Part shown: positions 28,251 to 41,825 of the stretch, in pieces | Position numbering within the stretch: the stretch's first letter is position 1 | Layout of the letters: the number at the start of each line of letters is the position of its first letter | Assembly: GCF_028421645.1 (NCBI RefSeq) | Contig: NZ_CP116887.1 | Location: 932,001-996,000, forward strand | Source: Aneurinibacillus sp. Ricciae_BoGa-3 | GTDB lineage: Bacteria > Bacillota > Bacilli > Aneurinibacillales > Aneurinibacillaceae | Length of the DNA stretch: 64,000 nt | Reading direction: 5' to 3' | The notes under the pieces: generated by a model | What the model was told of the DNA's origin: nothing | Databases searched by the model: none | The model's input: only the letters and a program-made list of their open reading frames with translations | Position numbers and translations under genes: made by a program

Positions 28251-28481
28251 GACTTTTTTCGATAAGTCAATTTACCTCGGGCTTCCTTAATTTAAACTTA
28301 AATATGTGTTTTCGGAAGTTGGCGGACATACAGTCGCCGCTTTTTCTTTATTTTGCGAATAAGGGGAAAGGGCGGTATGTGGAGACTAATTACCAATATT
28401 TATATATTGTTTTAACTGGTGCTGTTATGATAAATTATTACTTGTCGCCGCAACACAGCGACTCACTACAAGAAAAAAGTC
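28251..28481. other. Spacer upstream of the rRNA operon
   Basis: AT-rich, with a short TCGACTTTTTTCGATAAGTC palindromic stretch near 28250. No gene. A weaker upstream rRNA promoter (TTGTTT...GATAAA near 28407-28435) is possible. Confidence 0.35.
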
Positions 28482-28510
28482 TTGCTTTAAAAAATGTTGC
28501 ATGATATAAT
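28482..28510 (+). promoter_or_regulatory. rRNA operon promoter
   Basis: -35 TTGCTT (28482-28487), 17-bp spacer, -10 TATAAT (28505-28510), about 145 bp before the 16S gene. An A-rich stretch lies upstream. Confidence 0.8.
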
Positions 28511-28544
28511 GTATAAGTTTCCACTAATTGAGTGGCTGACTGAG

Positions 28545-28578
28545 AAAGTTCCTTGAAAACTGAACAGTGAAATGCCAA
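28545..28578 (+). other. 16S processing stalk, 5' strand
   Basis: GTTCCTTGAAAACTGAACAG in the leader pairs with CTGTTCAGTTTTCCAGGAAC at 30220-30240, and pairing extends on both sides. The pair encloses 16S only and is the expected RNase III site. Confidence 0.75.
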
Positions 28579-28655
28579 ATGTGCGATTGACCCAGAATTC
28601 AATTCTGGATTTTTATTAAGTAAGACCAGCTCGTATGAGCGAACAGCATCAACCC

Positions 28656-30192
<1,537 letters not shown>

Positions 30193-30287
30193 ATGGAGAA
30201 TCGGCACACTGGCACTTTCACTGTTCAGTTTTCCAGGAACTTCTTCTTGGAATTGAATACAAAATCAGATACACTAAGTATCTTGCA
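30193..30287 (+). other. 16S-5S spacer
   Basis: 95 nt holding the 3' strand of the 16S processing stalk (30210-30243). No tRNA gene. Confidence 0.7.
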
Positions 30288-30405
30288 GTCTGGCAATATT
30301 GGCGAAGGGGTCACACCTGTTCCCATCTCGAACACAGAAGTTAAGTCCTTCAGCGCCGATGGTACTTGGGCGGCAACGCCCTGGGAGAGTAGGACATTGC
30401 CAGGC
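30288..30405 (+). rRNA. rrf: 5S ribosomal RNA, located between 16S and 23S
   Basis: 118 nt. It has GAAGTTAAGTCCTTCAGCGC, CGATGGTACTTGGG and GAGAGTAGGAC, as in all bacterial 5S. Helix I closes perfectly (TCTGGCAAT with ATTGCCAGG). It looks intact. No second 5S follows 23S before the terminator. Confidence 0.95.
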
Positions 30406-30783
30406 CGGCAACCTTGCCGAAAAAAGGATCGTCTACTAAAAGCGCAACGTGCCATCGTTAACAGGCGCAACGTCCTGTTACGTTAACGATGCTAGACCGT
30501 CCTGGTCGTCGCTGTTGCAACGTAGACGTTAGCCCATCCGTGGGCGTCAATTTTGCACTTTGAAAACTGAATCATGGAAGAAACAATGCGCAATAGGAAA
30601 ATCCAATTGTAATAACCTTTTAGGTGAAACCGGATTTCCATGAAAGAAAGCGGCATGAGAAACGAGAGATTCAAGGCGCGGCAGGACCGAGCAGCGGAGC
30701 GTATGATTTTGATACGTGAGCAGCGCAGGGACAACGCAACGCAGAAGATCGACGTTGATCAGGACGCTTGATTGGAAACCAGA
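30406..30783 (+). other. 5S-23S spacer with processing hairpins
   Basis: 378 nt, no tRNA gene. A strong hairpin CATCGTTAAC/GTTAACGATG (30453-30491) follows 5S. GCACTTTGAAAACTGAAT (about 30555) begins the 23S processing stalk, pairing with ATTCAGTTTTGAAAGTGC at 33832-33850. The two stalks leave 5S between them. Confidence 0.65.
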
Positions 30784-33797
<3,014 letters not shown>

Positions 33798-33860
33798 ATT
33801 TTTAGGAATTCCTAACGCATCGTTCCTTCCAATTCAGTTTTGAAAGTGCAATCGACATAG

Positions 33861-33896
33861 AAAAAAGCCTCCGCTAAAATGCGAGGCTTTTTTATT
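33861..33896 (+). terminator. rRNA operon terminator
   Basis: AAAGCCTC(C)GC pairs with GCGAGGCTTT, followed by a T-run, 64 bp after 23S. Confidence 0.85.
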
Positions 33897-34087
33897 TAGC
33901 CAAAAGAGGGTACGGAGCGTAACATTTTAAAAAAATTTGAATGAAATAATAGAACTCTTGAGCTATAATAATGAACATGATTTACGCGGCCTTTAACAAC
34001 AGACGTCTGCAGTAAGCGCTGGACGCAAACCGGTTGATTTGGCACTGCAACATTAAAGAACAAACAAAACAATGTGCGGAGTGAAAG

Positions 34088-34621
34088 ATGAAAACTTATT
34101 GTTTGAAAAATGGCGATGGCCTGTTGTTAAGAGCGGGACGCCCTGAAGACGCAGAAGCATACATACATTAAATCAACCAAGCTGCTGGTGAAAGCATCAA
34201 CCTAACGTTTGGCAGAGGGGAATATTCTGCATCCATTGAAAAACAGGCGGATGAAATTGAGAAGTTTTATGAAAGCGACAACCAGCTGTTTTTACTTGAA
34301 GAAATCAACGGAAAAATAGTTGGCAATTTAACGTTTCGCTGCGGGACGAGGCCAAGAACCGTTCATGCAGGGGAATTTGGCCTTACTATCCTTCAGGAAT
34401 ATTCGGGACTGGGCATTGGAAGACGCCTGATGGAGTTTATGCTGGGGTGGGCCCGGGATACAAAGCGAATTTATAAAATCAATCTTCGAGTACGAGATGG
34501 AAACAATAGAGCGATTCAATTGTATAGAAAAATGGGTTTTATAGAAGAAGGAAGAATTAAAAGAGGCTTTTTAATTGGCGAAAAGTTTCATGATGCAATA
34601 CTGATGGAATTGTGTATTTGA
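34088..34621 (+). pseudogene. GNAT acetyltransferase with in-frame stop
   Basis: One uninterrupted GNAT frame of 178 codons apart from a TAA at codon 28 (34169-34171). After it come AAGESINLTFGRGEYS, the acetyl-CoA motif GLGIGRRLMEF and LYRKMGFIEEGRIKRG. CGGAGTG lies before ATG 34088. There is no good restart before the acetyl-CoA motif, so the gene is probably inactive unless the stop is a sequence error. Confidence 0.8.
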
Positions 34622-34704
34622 TTGAACCAGACTTATTAAATCTATTTTAAACAACCACCTGAGCGACGAGATACGAACGCTACAGGGATGGACGGGGCGC
34701 ACAA

Positions 34705-35232
34705 ATGAAGAAATGTTTAATTACGGTGCTTTTTTTGCTGGCAGCTGGGCTGCTTTCCACTTTTTTCGTAACCAATCATCCGAATGCTGCAGCTGAGCCT
34801 AACGGGAAACTGCAACCATATACCAAGGCTTTTATGTCACTGGCGGTACAAGGCCAGGTCACAGGAGTTCCGTTAAAAGTAGGGGATACGTATCAAAACT
34901 TATTGGACAGGACAGGGAAAGAAGTAGGAAAGATTAATGGCCAGTCAGGATTTGTACCGGTGCAAATTGCCGAGCAGGAGTGGGCATTATTTAACGATAT
35001 AACAGCCGATGGTCACTATCAAGTCGTACCAGCGAGTAAAATCTGTGGTTTTTTGTTGATTGATAAAACAATTGGTTATCAGGAATTAATGAAAAAAGTG
35101 GGCAACCCAGTAAAGAAAACAGTGGATGACCCGAATTATTACCAGTTGATTTATCATGCGGGAGATCATACCGTTCTTTATGAAAGAAGAAAAGAAATAA
35201 TGAAAATATGGATTTTGCCAAACGCGAACTGA
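34705..35232 (+). CDS. Predicted exported protein
   Basis: 175 residues. A signal peptide or N-terminal anchor (KKCLITVLFLLAAGLLSTFF) precedes a soluble domain with LKVGDTYQNLLDRTG and a later MKKVGNPVKK repeat-like element, recalling the YjgB/DUF4309 style where two such elements occur. That match is weak. The ribosome site is poor. Function unknown. Confidence 0.7.
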   Translation: MKKCLITVLFLLAAGLLSTFFVTNHPNAAAEPNGKLQPYTKAFMSLAVQGQVTGVPLKVGDTYQNLLDRTGKEVGKINGQSGFVPVQIAEQEWALFNDITADGHYQVVPASKICGFLLIDKTIGYQELMKKVGNPVKKTVDDPNYYQLIYHAGDHTVLYERRKEIMKIWILPNAN

Positions 35233-35309
35233 ATACCTGATCCTTAGCAAGTCCTTTGTCTGGTGGAGCCCCAGGCCACGACGTACTCGGTTTACGTAGG
35301 AACATTAAG

Positions 35310-35340
35310 AAAGCCACTTAACACAGCGAGTGGCTTTTTC
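35310..35340. terminator. Bidirectional terminator
   Basis: AAAGCCACT pairs with AGTGGCTTT, with flanking A and T runs, between convergent genes. Confidence 0.8.
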
Positions 35341-35345
35341 TGTTG

Positions 35346-36259
35346 CTACTTATCTCTGAGCGTTTCACCTAGCTTCAATATTTTTAGATGGCGGCTGCTC
35401 AGCTTCAAACGCTGCCACTCTCGCTGCAGTCGGTCAAGCGCTTCCCTTGGCGTATCGTCTGCAAGGCGGAAAGTTCCGTAATGCATCGGAATAAAGTATT
35501 TTGCACGTAAATCAGTATACCCTCTAACCGCATCTTCCGGGCTTGTATGGGCAGTTGACATAATCCATTCCGGTTCATATGCGCCAATTGGCATAAGAGC
35601 GTAATCAATAGAAAACCTTTTACCAATGTCCTTAAATCCCCGAAAGTAACCCGTGTCCCCAGCAAAATACACGGTTTTTTTGTTGGCGGTTATGACCCAT
35701 CCACCCCAATGCGAAGTATTAATATCGGTTAAAGTCCTTCTTGTCCAGTGCTGGGCGGGAACGAAATGAAATTCAACCCCTCCCAATGATATCTTATCCC
35801 ACCAGGCCAACTCCTTTACTTTGGAAAACGATTTTTTATGAAAAAGCCGACTTAAACCTTCTGGAACAAAGTACTGTATGCCTTTGCCAAGCCTTCGGAG
35901 AGTGGGGAAGTGAAGATGGTCGTAATGAGCGTGCGAAATGACAACGGCGTCAATTCTTGGAAGGTCCCCTAAATGCAAGCCCGGGGCCGTAATTCGTGTG
36001 TCTAATCCCATTCTGGTGGCCCATACCGGATCCGTTAAAATGTTAAGACCACCCGTTTGGATAAGAAAAGTAGAGTGCCCAACCCAGGTAATGGTTGTTT
36101 GGGTCCGGTTGCTTTTTAAAAATGAAAGCTCCTTATGCTGAGCCTGCGGAACGGTATAGGTGCCAATTTTTCTTTTTTTCTTCTTTCTCTTCTCCAGCGA
36201 ACTATATCTTTAAGGTTGTTATAGCTTTTGACCTTATCCAGATTGGAATATCGTTTCAT
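35346..36259 (-). CDS. Metallo-beta-lactamase-fold hydrolase (NAPE-PLD/UlaG-like), apparent frameshift
   Basis: The main frame holds WVGHSTFLIQTGGLNILTDP, the metal motif HAHYDH, AGDTGYF and PMHYGTF, the zinc site of NAPE-PLD-like hydrolases. It is open back to about 36170, well upstream of the first in-frame ATG at 36011, which would remove the first strands. The natural N terminus (ATG 36259, KRYSNLDKVKSYNNLKDIVRW) is in another frame and joins at an A7 run (minus strand, near 36171-36177) if one more A is present. Expected total about 304 residues. Substrate unknown. Same slip site as in rlmD. Confidence 0.8.
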
Positions 36260-36474
36260 GAGCGGAAAACCCCTGATTGTTGTTTTTTTTGCGGATAAGC
36301 TAGTATACGTTTATCTTTCCACACGTTATCTCTCTAATTCATTTCAATTGGTGTAAATATCATGCAGAGAAAAAATAAGGGTCTGCATACAACATTTCAT
36401 CAATGGCAAATTGCGTTTTAATTTGTATTATTAATTTGTCATGAAAATATAATCTTATTATGGAGGTAACATAA

Positions 36475-37323
36475 TTGAAAAATGTACATAAGGTCATCGC
36501 GGGCACGTTATTAGCTTCAAGTGTGCTTGCACCAGCCCTTGTTCAAGCAGCTAGCACTACCGTTTCTTCTTCCCAAAGCAGCTATAACGATATTGGCGAC
36601 GCTGGCCAGTGGGCAGTAAGTTTTATCACCAAAGCAAAAGAATTGGGAATTATGGTAGGAGACAACCATAACAAATTCCATCCTACCCAGGCGATCACCC
36701 GTCAGGAGACAGCGGTAGTACTTAGTAACTTACTAAAGCTTAATGTACAGGATGTTGCCAAGTCCAGTTTCTCTGATGTTAATGCGAAATGGGGCATTAA
36801 ATATGTGGAAGCTGCTAAAAATGCCGGTTTAATGCTTGGGGATGGCAATGGCAAATTCAGACCAGACGCACCGATTACCCGTCAAGAGCTTGCGGTTATA
36901 CTTGTTAAGGCAGCTACTGGAACAGCACAAACAGGCACTTATACATTATCCATTCCAGATGCTGGTTCTGTAAGTAAATACGCAAAAAATTATGTAGCAA
37001 AAGTAATGGAATTGAAGCTCATGGTCGGGGATACAAATAAGCACTTTAACCCACTTAATACCGCATCCCGACAGGAGATTGCAACAGTAGTGGTTAACCT
37101 ACATGACTACTTAGAAAACAACGCGAAAGCAGGAGGAACTACCACTGGAGACAGCGTGAATGTAACAACAGGCGATAGCCTTAACGTTACGAGTGGCGAC
37201 TCCGTTAACGTGACCAGCGGAGACAGCCTTAACGTTACGACTGGTGACACCATGAACCTCACCACCGGGGATAGCACGCAAATAACAACTGGAGACACCA
37301 CGAAAGTGTCGACTCATTCATAG
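36475..37323 (+). CDS. SLH-domain protein with octapeptide repeat tail
   Basis: 282 residues, TTG start 8 bases after GGAGG. A signal peptide (to about residue 26) is followed by three SLH domains (about 36-80, 95-140, 158-205; each with an ITRQE/ASRQE motif) that hold the protein to pyruvylated wall polymer, then a short linker. Seven octapeptide repeats of the form TTGDSVNV (residues 223-278) end in STHS. The tail has no known family. Free-standing gene with a long AT-rich upstream region. Confidence 0.88.
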   Translation: MKNVHKVIAGTLLASSVLAPALVQAASTTVSSSQSSYNDIGDAGQWAVSFITKAKELGIMVGDNHNKFHPTQAITRQETAVVLSNLLKLNVQDVAKSSFSDVNAKWGIKYVEAAKNAGLMLGDGNGKFRPDAPITRQELAVILVKAATGTAQTGTYTLSIPDAGSVSKYAKNYVAKVMELKLMVGDTNKHFNPLNTASRQEIATVVVNLHDYLENNAKAGGTTTGDSVNVTTGDSLNVTSGDSVNVTSGDSLNVTTGDTMNLTTGDSTQITTGDTTKVSTHS

Positions 37324-37333
37324 GCATTATAAA

Positions 37334-37363
37334 AATGGCCGGTGCCTAAACCGGCCTTTCTTT
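37334..37363 (+). terminator. Terminator after the SLH gene
   Basis: GGCCGGT pairs with ACCGGCC, followed by TTTCTTTG. Confidence 0.75.
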
Positions 37364-37514
37364 GTTGACTGAGAGCTATGTTATCCTCATAGCGGCAAAA
37401 ACGCTACAGAGACCAGATGGGGATGCTCAGTTGCAGCTTCGCTGGGCTAAGTTTTCTTCGGGGGATAAAATCATGTATAATGAAGATTAGGGATAAGCTA
37501 GTGAGGTGAAATGA

Positions 37515-37721
37515 ATGGCAATTATGTTCTCAAGCCCAACGATGATTATGATGTTCATTTGTGGCATGATTTTTCTGATTACCTTTTTCGGAGGGATTAT
37601 TACCGCAATTGTTCAAACTGTTCGTGGAAAACTCCGTGTAGATTATGATCAGATAGCTGCACAAAATGCGCAGGAAGATATAGCACGGAGAAAGGGTATT
37701 TTGATGTCGAAACCGGAGTGA
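37515..37721 (+). CDS. Small membrane protein of unknown function
   Basis: 68 residues. One long N-terminal hydrophobic region (MIMMFICGMIFLITFFGGII) is followed by a basic and then mixed-charge tail. GAGGTG lies 6 bases before the ATG at 37515. It lies 4 bp from the next gene and is probably cotranscribed with it. Confidence 0.7.
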   Translation: MAIMFSSPTMIMMFICGMIFLITFFGGIITAIVQTVRGKLRVDYDQIAAQNAQEDIARRKGILMSKPE

Positions 37722-37725
37722 CAAT

Positions 37726-38280
37726 ATGTTCGACCCTACAATTTTTGAAAATCTAAAGATTGCACTCGAAGGTACGGTATACGATAAGGACTTTTCGGGT
37801 GAGATACTCGTAACGTCGCGCCACGACGCTGTGGACCTCGCAGATATGTCCCGCGAGTACCGGATCGGTTTTCAGTTAAAAGAAAACAATACGGAAAGTC
37901 CGCAGCAGCTCGCGGCTGAAATCGTTTTAAAGGCGGAAACCCAGGATCTTTCGGGGGAGATATTAGAAATGGACGCCAAAGATTCCGGCAAGCCCGGGTG
38001 TACCATTTTTGTTTACATATACCACAAAGCTGTCACAATTCATCTATGCTCGGAAATAGAGGATGTGCTGGATGAATTATGGTCCTTCAGGCCGCGCATC
38101 AGGCAGGAACTTTCATTTGCTCTTCCTCTTGACAAAAAAGAAGAACGATATAAAAATACGATTACGCTTGACTTCGGGCGTAAAATAGATGAAAGCAACT
38201 TTGAGGATTTACCTGAGATGATAGACTGCACCATTTCTTCTCTCGAAAGCATTACAAATCTAATGAATAACCGCCTTTAA
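37726..38280 (+). CDS. Conserved hypothetical protein
   Basis: 184 residues, soluble and acidic. Features are MFDPTIFENLKIALEG, DLADMSREYRIGF, GEILEMDAKDSGKPGC and a late TITLDFGRKIDE followed by LPEMIDCTISSLESI. Proteins of this pattern occur in bacilli without a known role. GGAG lies 7 bases before the ATG, inside the end of the upstream gene. Confidence 0.72.
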   Translation: MFDPTIFENLKIALEGTVYDKDFSGEILVTSRHDAVDLADMSREYRIGFQLKENNTESPQQLAAEIVLKAETQDLSGEILEMDAKDSGKPGCTIFVYIYHKAVTIHLCSEIEDVLDELWSFRPRIRQELSFALPLDKKEERYKNTITLDFGRKIDESNFEDLPEMIDCTISSLESITNLMNNRL

Positions 38281-38310
38281 AAAGGGGGGTAAAGATAATT
38301 TTTCCCGGTT

Positions 38311-39666
38311 CTACTGAGCGAGGGCTGCGGAAACGGCTGCCTCAATCGCTTCCTCCAGAATGGTGAGTCCTTCATCAAGTTCTTCGTCAGTAATAACGAG
38401 TGGCATGAGTACCCGGACGACATTGCTGTACAAGCCGGCGCTTAACGTAAGCAGGCCTCGTTTATTTGCTTCCGATACAATTTGGGAAACGAGCTCTTTC
38501 GCCGGTTCTTTGCTCGTCTTATCTTTCACAAATTCCATGGCGCACATCGCGCCAAGCCCGCGCACATCCCCGATACAGCTATACTTTTCAGCAAGTTCAC
38601 TAAATCGAGGCATGACTTTACCGCCAATAGCGGTGGCACGATCGTTAAGCCGTTCTTTTTCTATAATATCCAATACAGCAAGAGCGGCACGGCACCCAAG
38701 CGGGCTGCCGGCATAGGTGCCGCCGAGTTCCCCGGGGCTGGCTGCATCCATAATCTCAGTGCGTCCGATAACCCCGGATATAGGCACACCCGCACCCATG
38801 GATTTAGACACGGTGATCATGTCCGGTATGACGTCAAAATGCTCCATCGCAAAATATTTTCCCGTACGCCCAAAACCTGTCTGAATTTCATCTGCAACGA
38901 ACAGAATGCCATGCTGGCTGCAAAGTTTCGCTACACCCTGCACAAATTTCTTCGAGGCTACAACGAATCCGCCTTCACCCTGTACCGGTTCCATCACGAC
39001 CGCGGCGATGGATTCAGGGGCTACGTCGCCTGCCAGAAAATTTTTAAATTCATCCAAAATAAAATCATCGTATGCTTCCTCACTCATTCCTGCCGGGCGC
39101 CGGAAGCTGTACGGATAGGGAGCCTTATAAACTTCAGGGGCAAACGGGCCAAACTCAAATTTATAGGGCCGAACTTTGCTTGTCATGGTCATCGTCATCA
39201 ACGTTCTGCCATGAAAGCCGCGGGAGAATACAACAATGCCCTGGCGTTTCGTATACTTGCGGGCAATTTTCACTGCGTTTTCCACTGCTTCTGCGCCGCT
39301 GTTGAGAAACAACACCTGCTTGTCGTGCCCGCCTGGCGCGAGTTTGGCAAGCCGCTCTGCCAAAGCAATGTATGGTTCATACATCATCACGTTAAAACCC
39401 GGGTGAATATAGTTGTCTACCTGGTCATGCAGAGCAAGCGTTACATTCGGGTGGCAATGCCCGACGTTGAGGGTTCCAATCGCTCCGGCAAAATCAATAT
39501 AGATGTTTCCGTCCACGTCTGTCACCAGCGCACCTTGCGCGTGATCAATAAATGTCGGGATGCCGTTGCTTACACCTCTGGCAACGTAGCGTTTGCGCTT
39601 TTCCAGCAGAGCTTTTGCTTTCGGTCCGGGCAGTTCAGTTCTAACGTTCGCAAATTTGTAAGCCAT
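38311..39666 (-). CDS. gabT: 4-aminobutyrate aminotransferase
   Basis: 451 residues, class III aminotransferase. NSGAEAVENAVKIAR binds phosphate, FVADEIQTGFGRTG carries the cofactor aspartate, and the PLP lysine is in TVSKSMGAGVP. It converts GABA and 2-oxoglutarate to succinate semialdehyde and glutamate; 5-aminovalerate is a possible second substrate. GAGGAGG lies 9 bases before the ATG. Divergent from the bioY operon; no gabD is present nearby. Confidence 0.93.
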   Translation of the reverse strand: MAYKFANVRTELPGPKAKALLEKRKRYVARGVSNGIPTFIDHAQGALVTDVDGNIYIDFAGAIGTLNVGHCHPNVTLALHDQVDNYIHPGFNVMMYEPYIALAERLAKLAPGGHDKQVLFLNSGAEAVENAVKIARKYTKRQGIVVFSRGFHGRTLMTMTMTSKVRPYKFEFGPFAPEVYKAPYPYSFRRPAGMSEEAYDDFILDEFKNFLAGDVAPESIAAVVMEPVQGEGGFVVASKKFVQGVAKLCSQHGILFVADEIQTGFGRTGKYFAMEHFDVIPDMITVSKSMGAGVPISGVIGRTEIMDAASPGELGGTYAGSPLGCRAALAVLDIIEKERLNDRATAIGGKVMPRFSELAEKYSCIGDVRGLGAMCAMEFVKDKTSKEPAKELVSQIVSEANKRGLLTLSAGLYSNVVRVLMPLVITDEELDEGLTILEEAIEAAVSAALAQ

Positions 39667-39823
39667 TGATAAATGCCTCCTCTTTTGATCCTTTCATCCT
39701 TATTCCTATTGAAGCGGTATGCCAGTGGAAGACCAGGCATGATTCGGCAAAAAACGGATTATGCACAATTCAGAATTGAATTACAACCATTGTAGCATAA
39801 ATGTATTGATTCTTATTTCTTTA

Positions 39824-39865
39824 TTGACAACATAACAATATCGCTTTATGCTTTACATATGTAAA
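39824..39865 (+). promoter_or_regulatory. bioY promoter with overlapping palindrome
   Basis: -35 TTGACA (39824-39829), 17-bp spacer, -10 TATGCT (39847-39852). The perfect palindrome TTTACATATGTAAA (39852-39865) covers the likely start site. BirA is the expected regulator of bioY, but the sequence does not fit the usual long-spacer BirA operator well. Confidence 0.55.
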
Positions 39866-39889
39866 CTAATTTAAAGGGGCGGTTAACAA

Positions 39890-40459
39890 TTGAAAAAAGA
39901 TAAATTTTCCGTACTTGATCTTACATACATGGCCTTAATTGCGGCGATGGTTGCGGTGCTTGGATTTATATCGATTCCTCTGCCGCCGCCGGCTGTCCCG
40001 ATAACAGGGCAGACGCTGGGTATCATGCTTGCAGGAGCCGTTCTTGGGGCTCGGCGAGGAGCACTAAGCCTCGTTTTATTCATCCTCCTGGTTGCGGTAG
40101 GCATGCCTATCCTGTCCGGTGGCAGAGGGGGCGTCGGGGCATTATTTGGACCTAGCGGCGGGTATATCTTTAGCTGGCCTTTTGCGGCCTATTTTATCGG
40201 AAAGTTCACGGAAAGGCACGGATCTCTCAACTTTATCAAATCGTTCATTCCGTGCGTTTTATTTGGAATTATTCTTGTATACGCGGTTGGGGTTCCATGG
40301 TTAAAGTTTGTGACGCATATCAGCTGGGGCAAGGCTTTGGTTGGTGGCGCCCTTCCTTTTATTCCAGGAGACGTGCTGAAGGCTATTATCGCTTCACTCG
40401 TCGCAGTTGCCGTGCGGAAAGCGAAACCGTCACTTTCCTATCAATACAACCACAGATAA
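39890..40459 (+). CDS. bioY: Biotin transporter BioY (ECF S-component)
   Basis: 189 residues with six helices. The substrate-side pattern PLPPPAVPITGQTLGIMLAGA and GGRGGVGALFGPSGGYIFSW is typical of BioY. It captures biotin and works with the shared ECF module encoded elsewhere. TTG start at 39890 after AAAGGGGCGG. First gene of a probable operon with a thiolase, an acyl-CoA ligase and an SDR, as in B. subtilis yhfU-yhfT-yhfS. Confidence 0.92.
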   Translation: MKKDKFSVLDLTYMALIAAMVAVLGFISIPLPPPAVPITGQTLGIMLAGAVLGARRGALSLVLFILLVAVGMPILSGGRGGVGALFGPSGGYIFSWPFAAYFIGKFTERHGSLNFIKSFIPCVLFGIILVYAVGVPWLKFVTHISWGKALVGGALPFIPGDVLKAIIASLVAVAVRKAKPSLSYQYNHR

Positions 40460-40634
40460 TTTGAACAGGTGAAGGGGCTGCTGTTATGGTAGCTTCTTTT
40501 TTTGTATATACGTGATACGTGCTGCCAGGGCTGTCGCTGGCATGCATGCAAGTTGGTTCACCGAAACTTTGTTAGCTTAAGTAGGATCCAGGTCCTTATA
40601 ATGGAGGAAATAAGGGTTAGGCAGGAGGTTATTC

Positions 40635-41825
40635 ATGAACGATGTATATCTGATCAGTGCCAGGCGGACACCTATAGGAAAAGCCGGCGGTATCTTAAAG
40701 GATGTAGAACCGGAAAAACTTGCGGCGGCTGTCTTTCAAGAAGTGCTCAAGGAAACTGGATTAAGGCCTGAGCAAGTCGAGCAGGTTGTGCTTGGAAATG
40801 TGGTGGGTCCTGGCGGCAATCTGGCGAGGCTGAGCGCACTCGAAGCGGGGTTGCCATTTGAAGTGCCAGGATTAACCGTAGATATGCAGTGCGGTTCAGG
40901 TTTAGAGGCGATCCGGGTAGCAGCCTGCATGATTCAGGCAGGGGCAGCTGACATAGTTATCGCAGGAGGTGTTGAAAGTTGCAGCCTGGCACCATGGAAG
41001 ATGGAGAAGCCAAGAAATATGTATGGCATGGAAACACCGCGTGTTTTTGCCAGAGCCCGGTTTGCGCCGGACACAATCGGTGACCCGGATATGGGAATCG
41101 CGGCGGAGAATGTAGCTGCCAGATTTGGGGTTAGCCGCGAAGACCAGGATACGTTTGCGCTTCGGAGCCACCAAAAAGCTGTTACAGCAATGGAGGGCAG
41201 CCGATTTGCCGACGAAATGGTTCCCATTCCTACACCCAGCCGTAAAGAGCCTGAGAGAGTCGCTGTAAAGGATGAAGGGCCGCGACCCGACACGTCGCTT
41301 GCCAAACTGCAGGCACTTAAGCCTGTATTCCTTCCGAACGGAACTGTCACTGCGGGAAACGCCTGCGGGATTAACGATGGGGCCGCAGCGGTACTGCTTG
41401 TGTCAGGCAAGAAGGCCCGTGAATTGGGCCTGACACCCGCGCTTGAATATATAGATGCGGCAGCGGCAGGCGTAGATCCGAACATCCTGGGCATCGGCCC
41501 CGTGCCGGCTGTCAGAAAACTGTTGGGCAAGCATGGGCTGACAGTGGATCAGCTCGATCGGGTTGAATTTAACGAGGCGTTCGCATCCCAGGTACTGGCC
41601 AGCATTAGAGAGCTTGGCATAGATGAAGCCTGCTTAAACAAAGACGGGGGCGCACTGGCCCTCGGTCATCCTTATGGAGCATCGGGGGCTATTCTCGTTA
41701 CGCGTCTGCTGCATGGGATGAAGGCCGAGATAGATTCTAAATGGGGGCTGGCTACTATGGGCATTGGCGGCGGTTTAGGGATTGCAGCCCTGTTTAAAAA
41801 GTGGGAGGGGTGGCATCATGCATAA
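40635..41825 (+). CDS. Thiolase-family acyltransferase lacking the second catalytic Cys
   Basis: 396 residues, thiolase fold, YhfS-like. Nucleophile Cys86 (MQCGSG), NEAFA and the GHPYGASG histidine are present, but the usual CxG loop near the C terminus reads MGIGGGLG: the general-base cysteine is Gly376. Classical thiolytic or Claisen activity is therefore doubtful. AGGAGG lies upstream of the ATG. The downstream ligase starts 8 bp before its stop. It lies 175 bp after bioY with no evident terminator between them. Confidence 0.88.
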   Translation: MNDVYLISARRTPIGKAGGILKDVEPEKLAAAVFQEVLKETGLRPEQVEQVVLGNVVGPGGNLARLSALEAGLPFEVPGLTVDMQCGSGLEAIRVAACMIQAGAADIVIAGGVESCSLAPWKMEKPRNMYGMETPRVFARARFAPDTIGDPDMGIAAENVAARFGVSREDQDTFALRSHQKAVTAMEGSRFADEMVPIPTPSRKEPERVAVKDEGPRPDTSLAKLQALKPVFLPNGTVTAGNACGINDGAAAVLLVSGKKARELGLTPALEYIDAAAAGVDPNILGIGPVPAVRKLLGKHGLTVDQLDRVEFNEAFASQVLASIRELGIDEACLNKDGGALALGHPYGASGAILVTRLLHGMKAEIDSKWGLATMGIGGGLGIAALFKKWEGWHHA

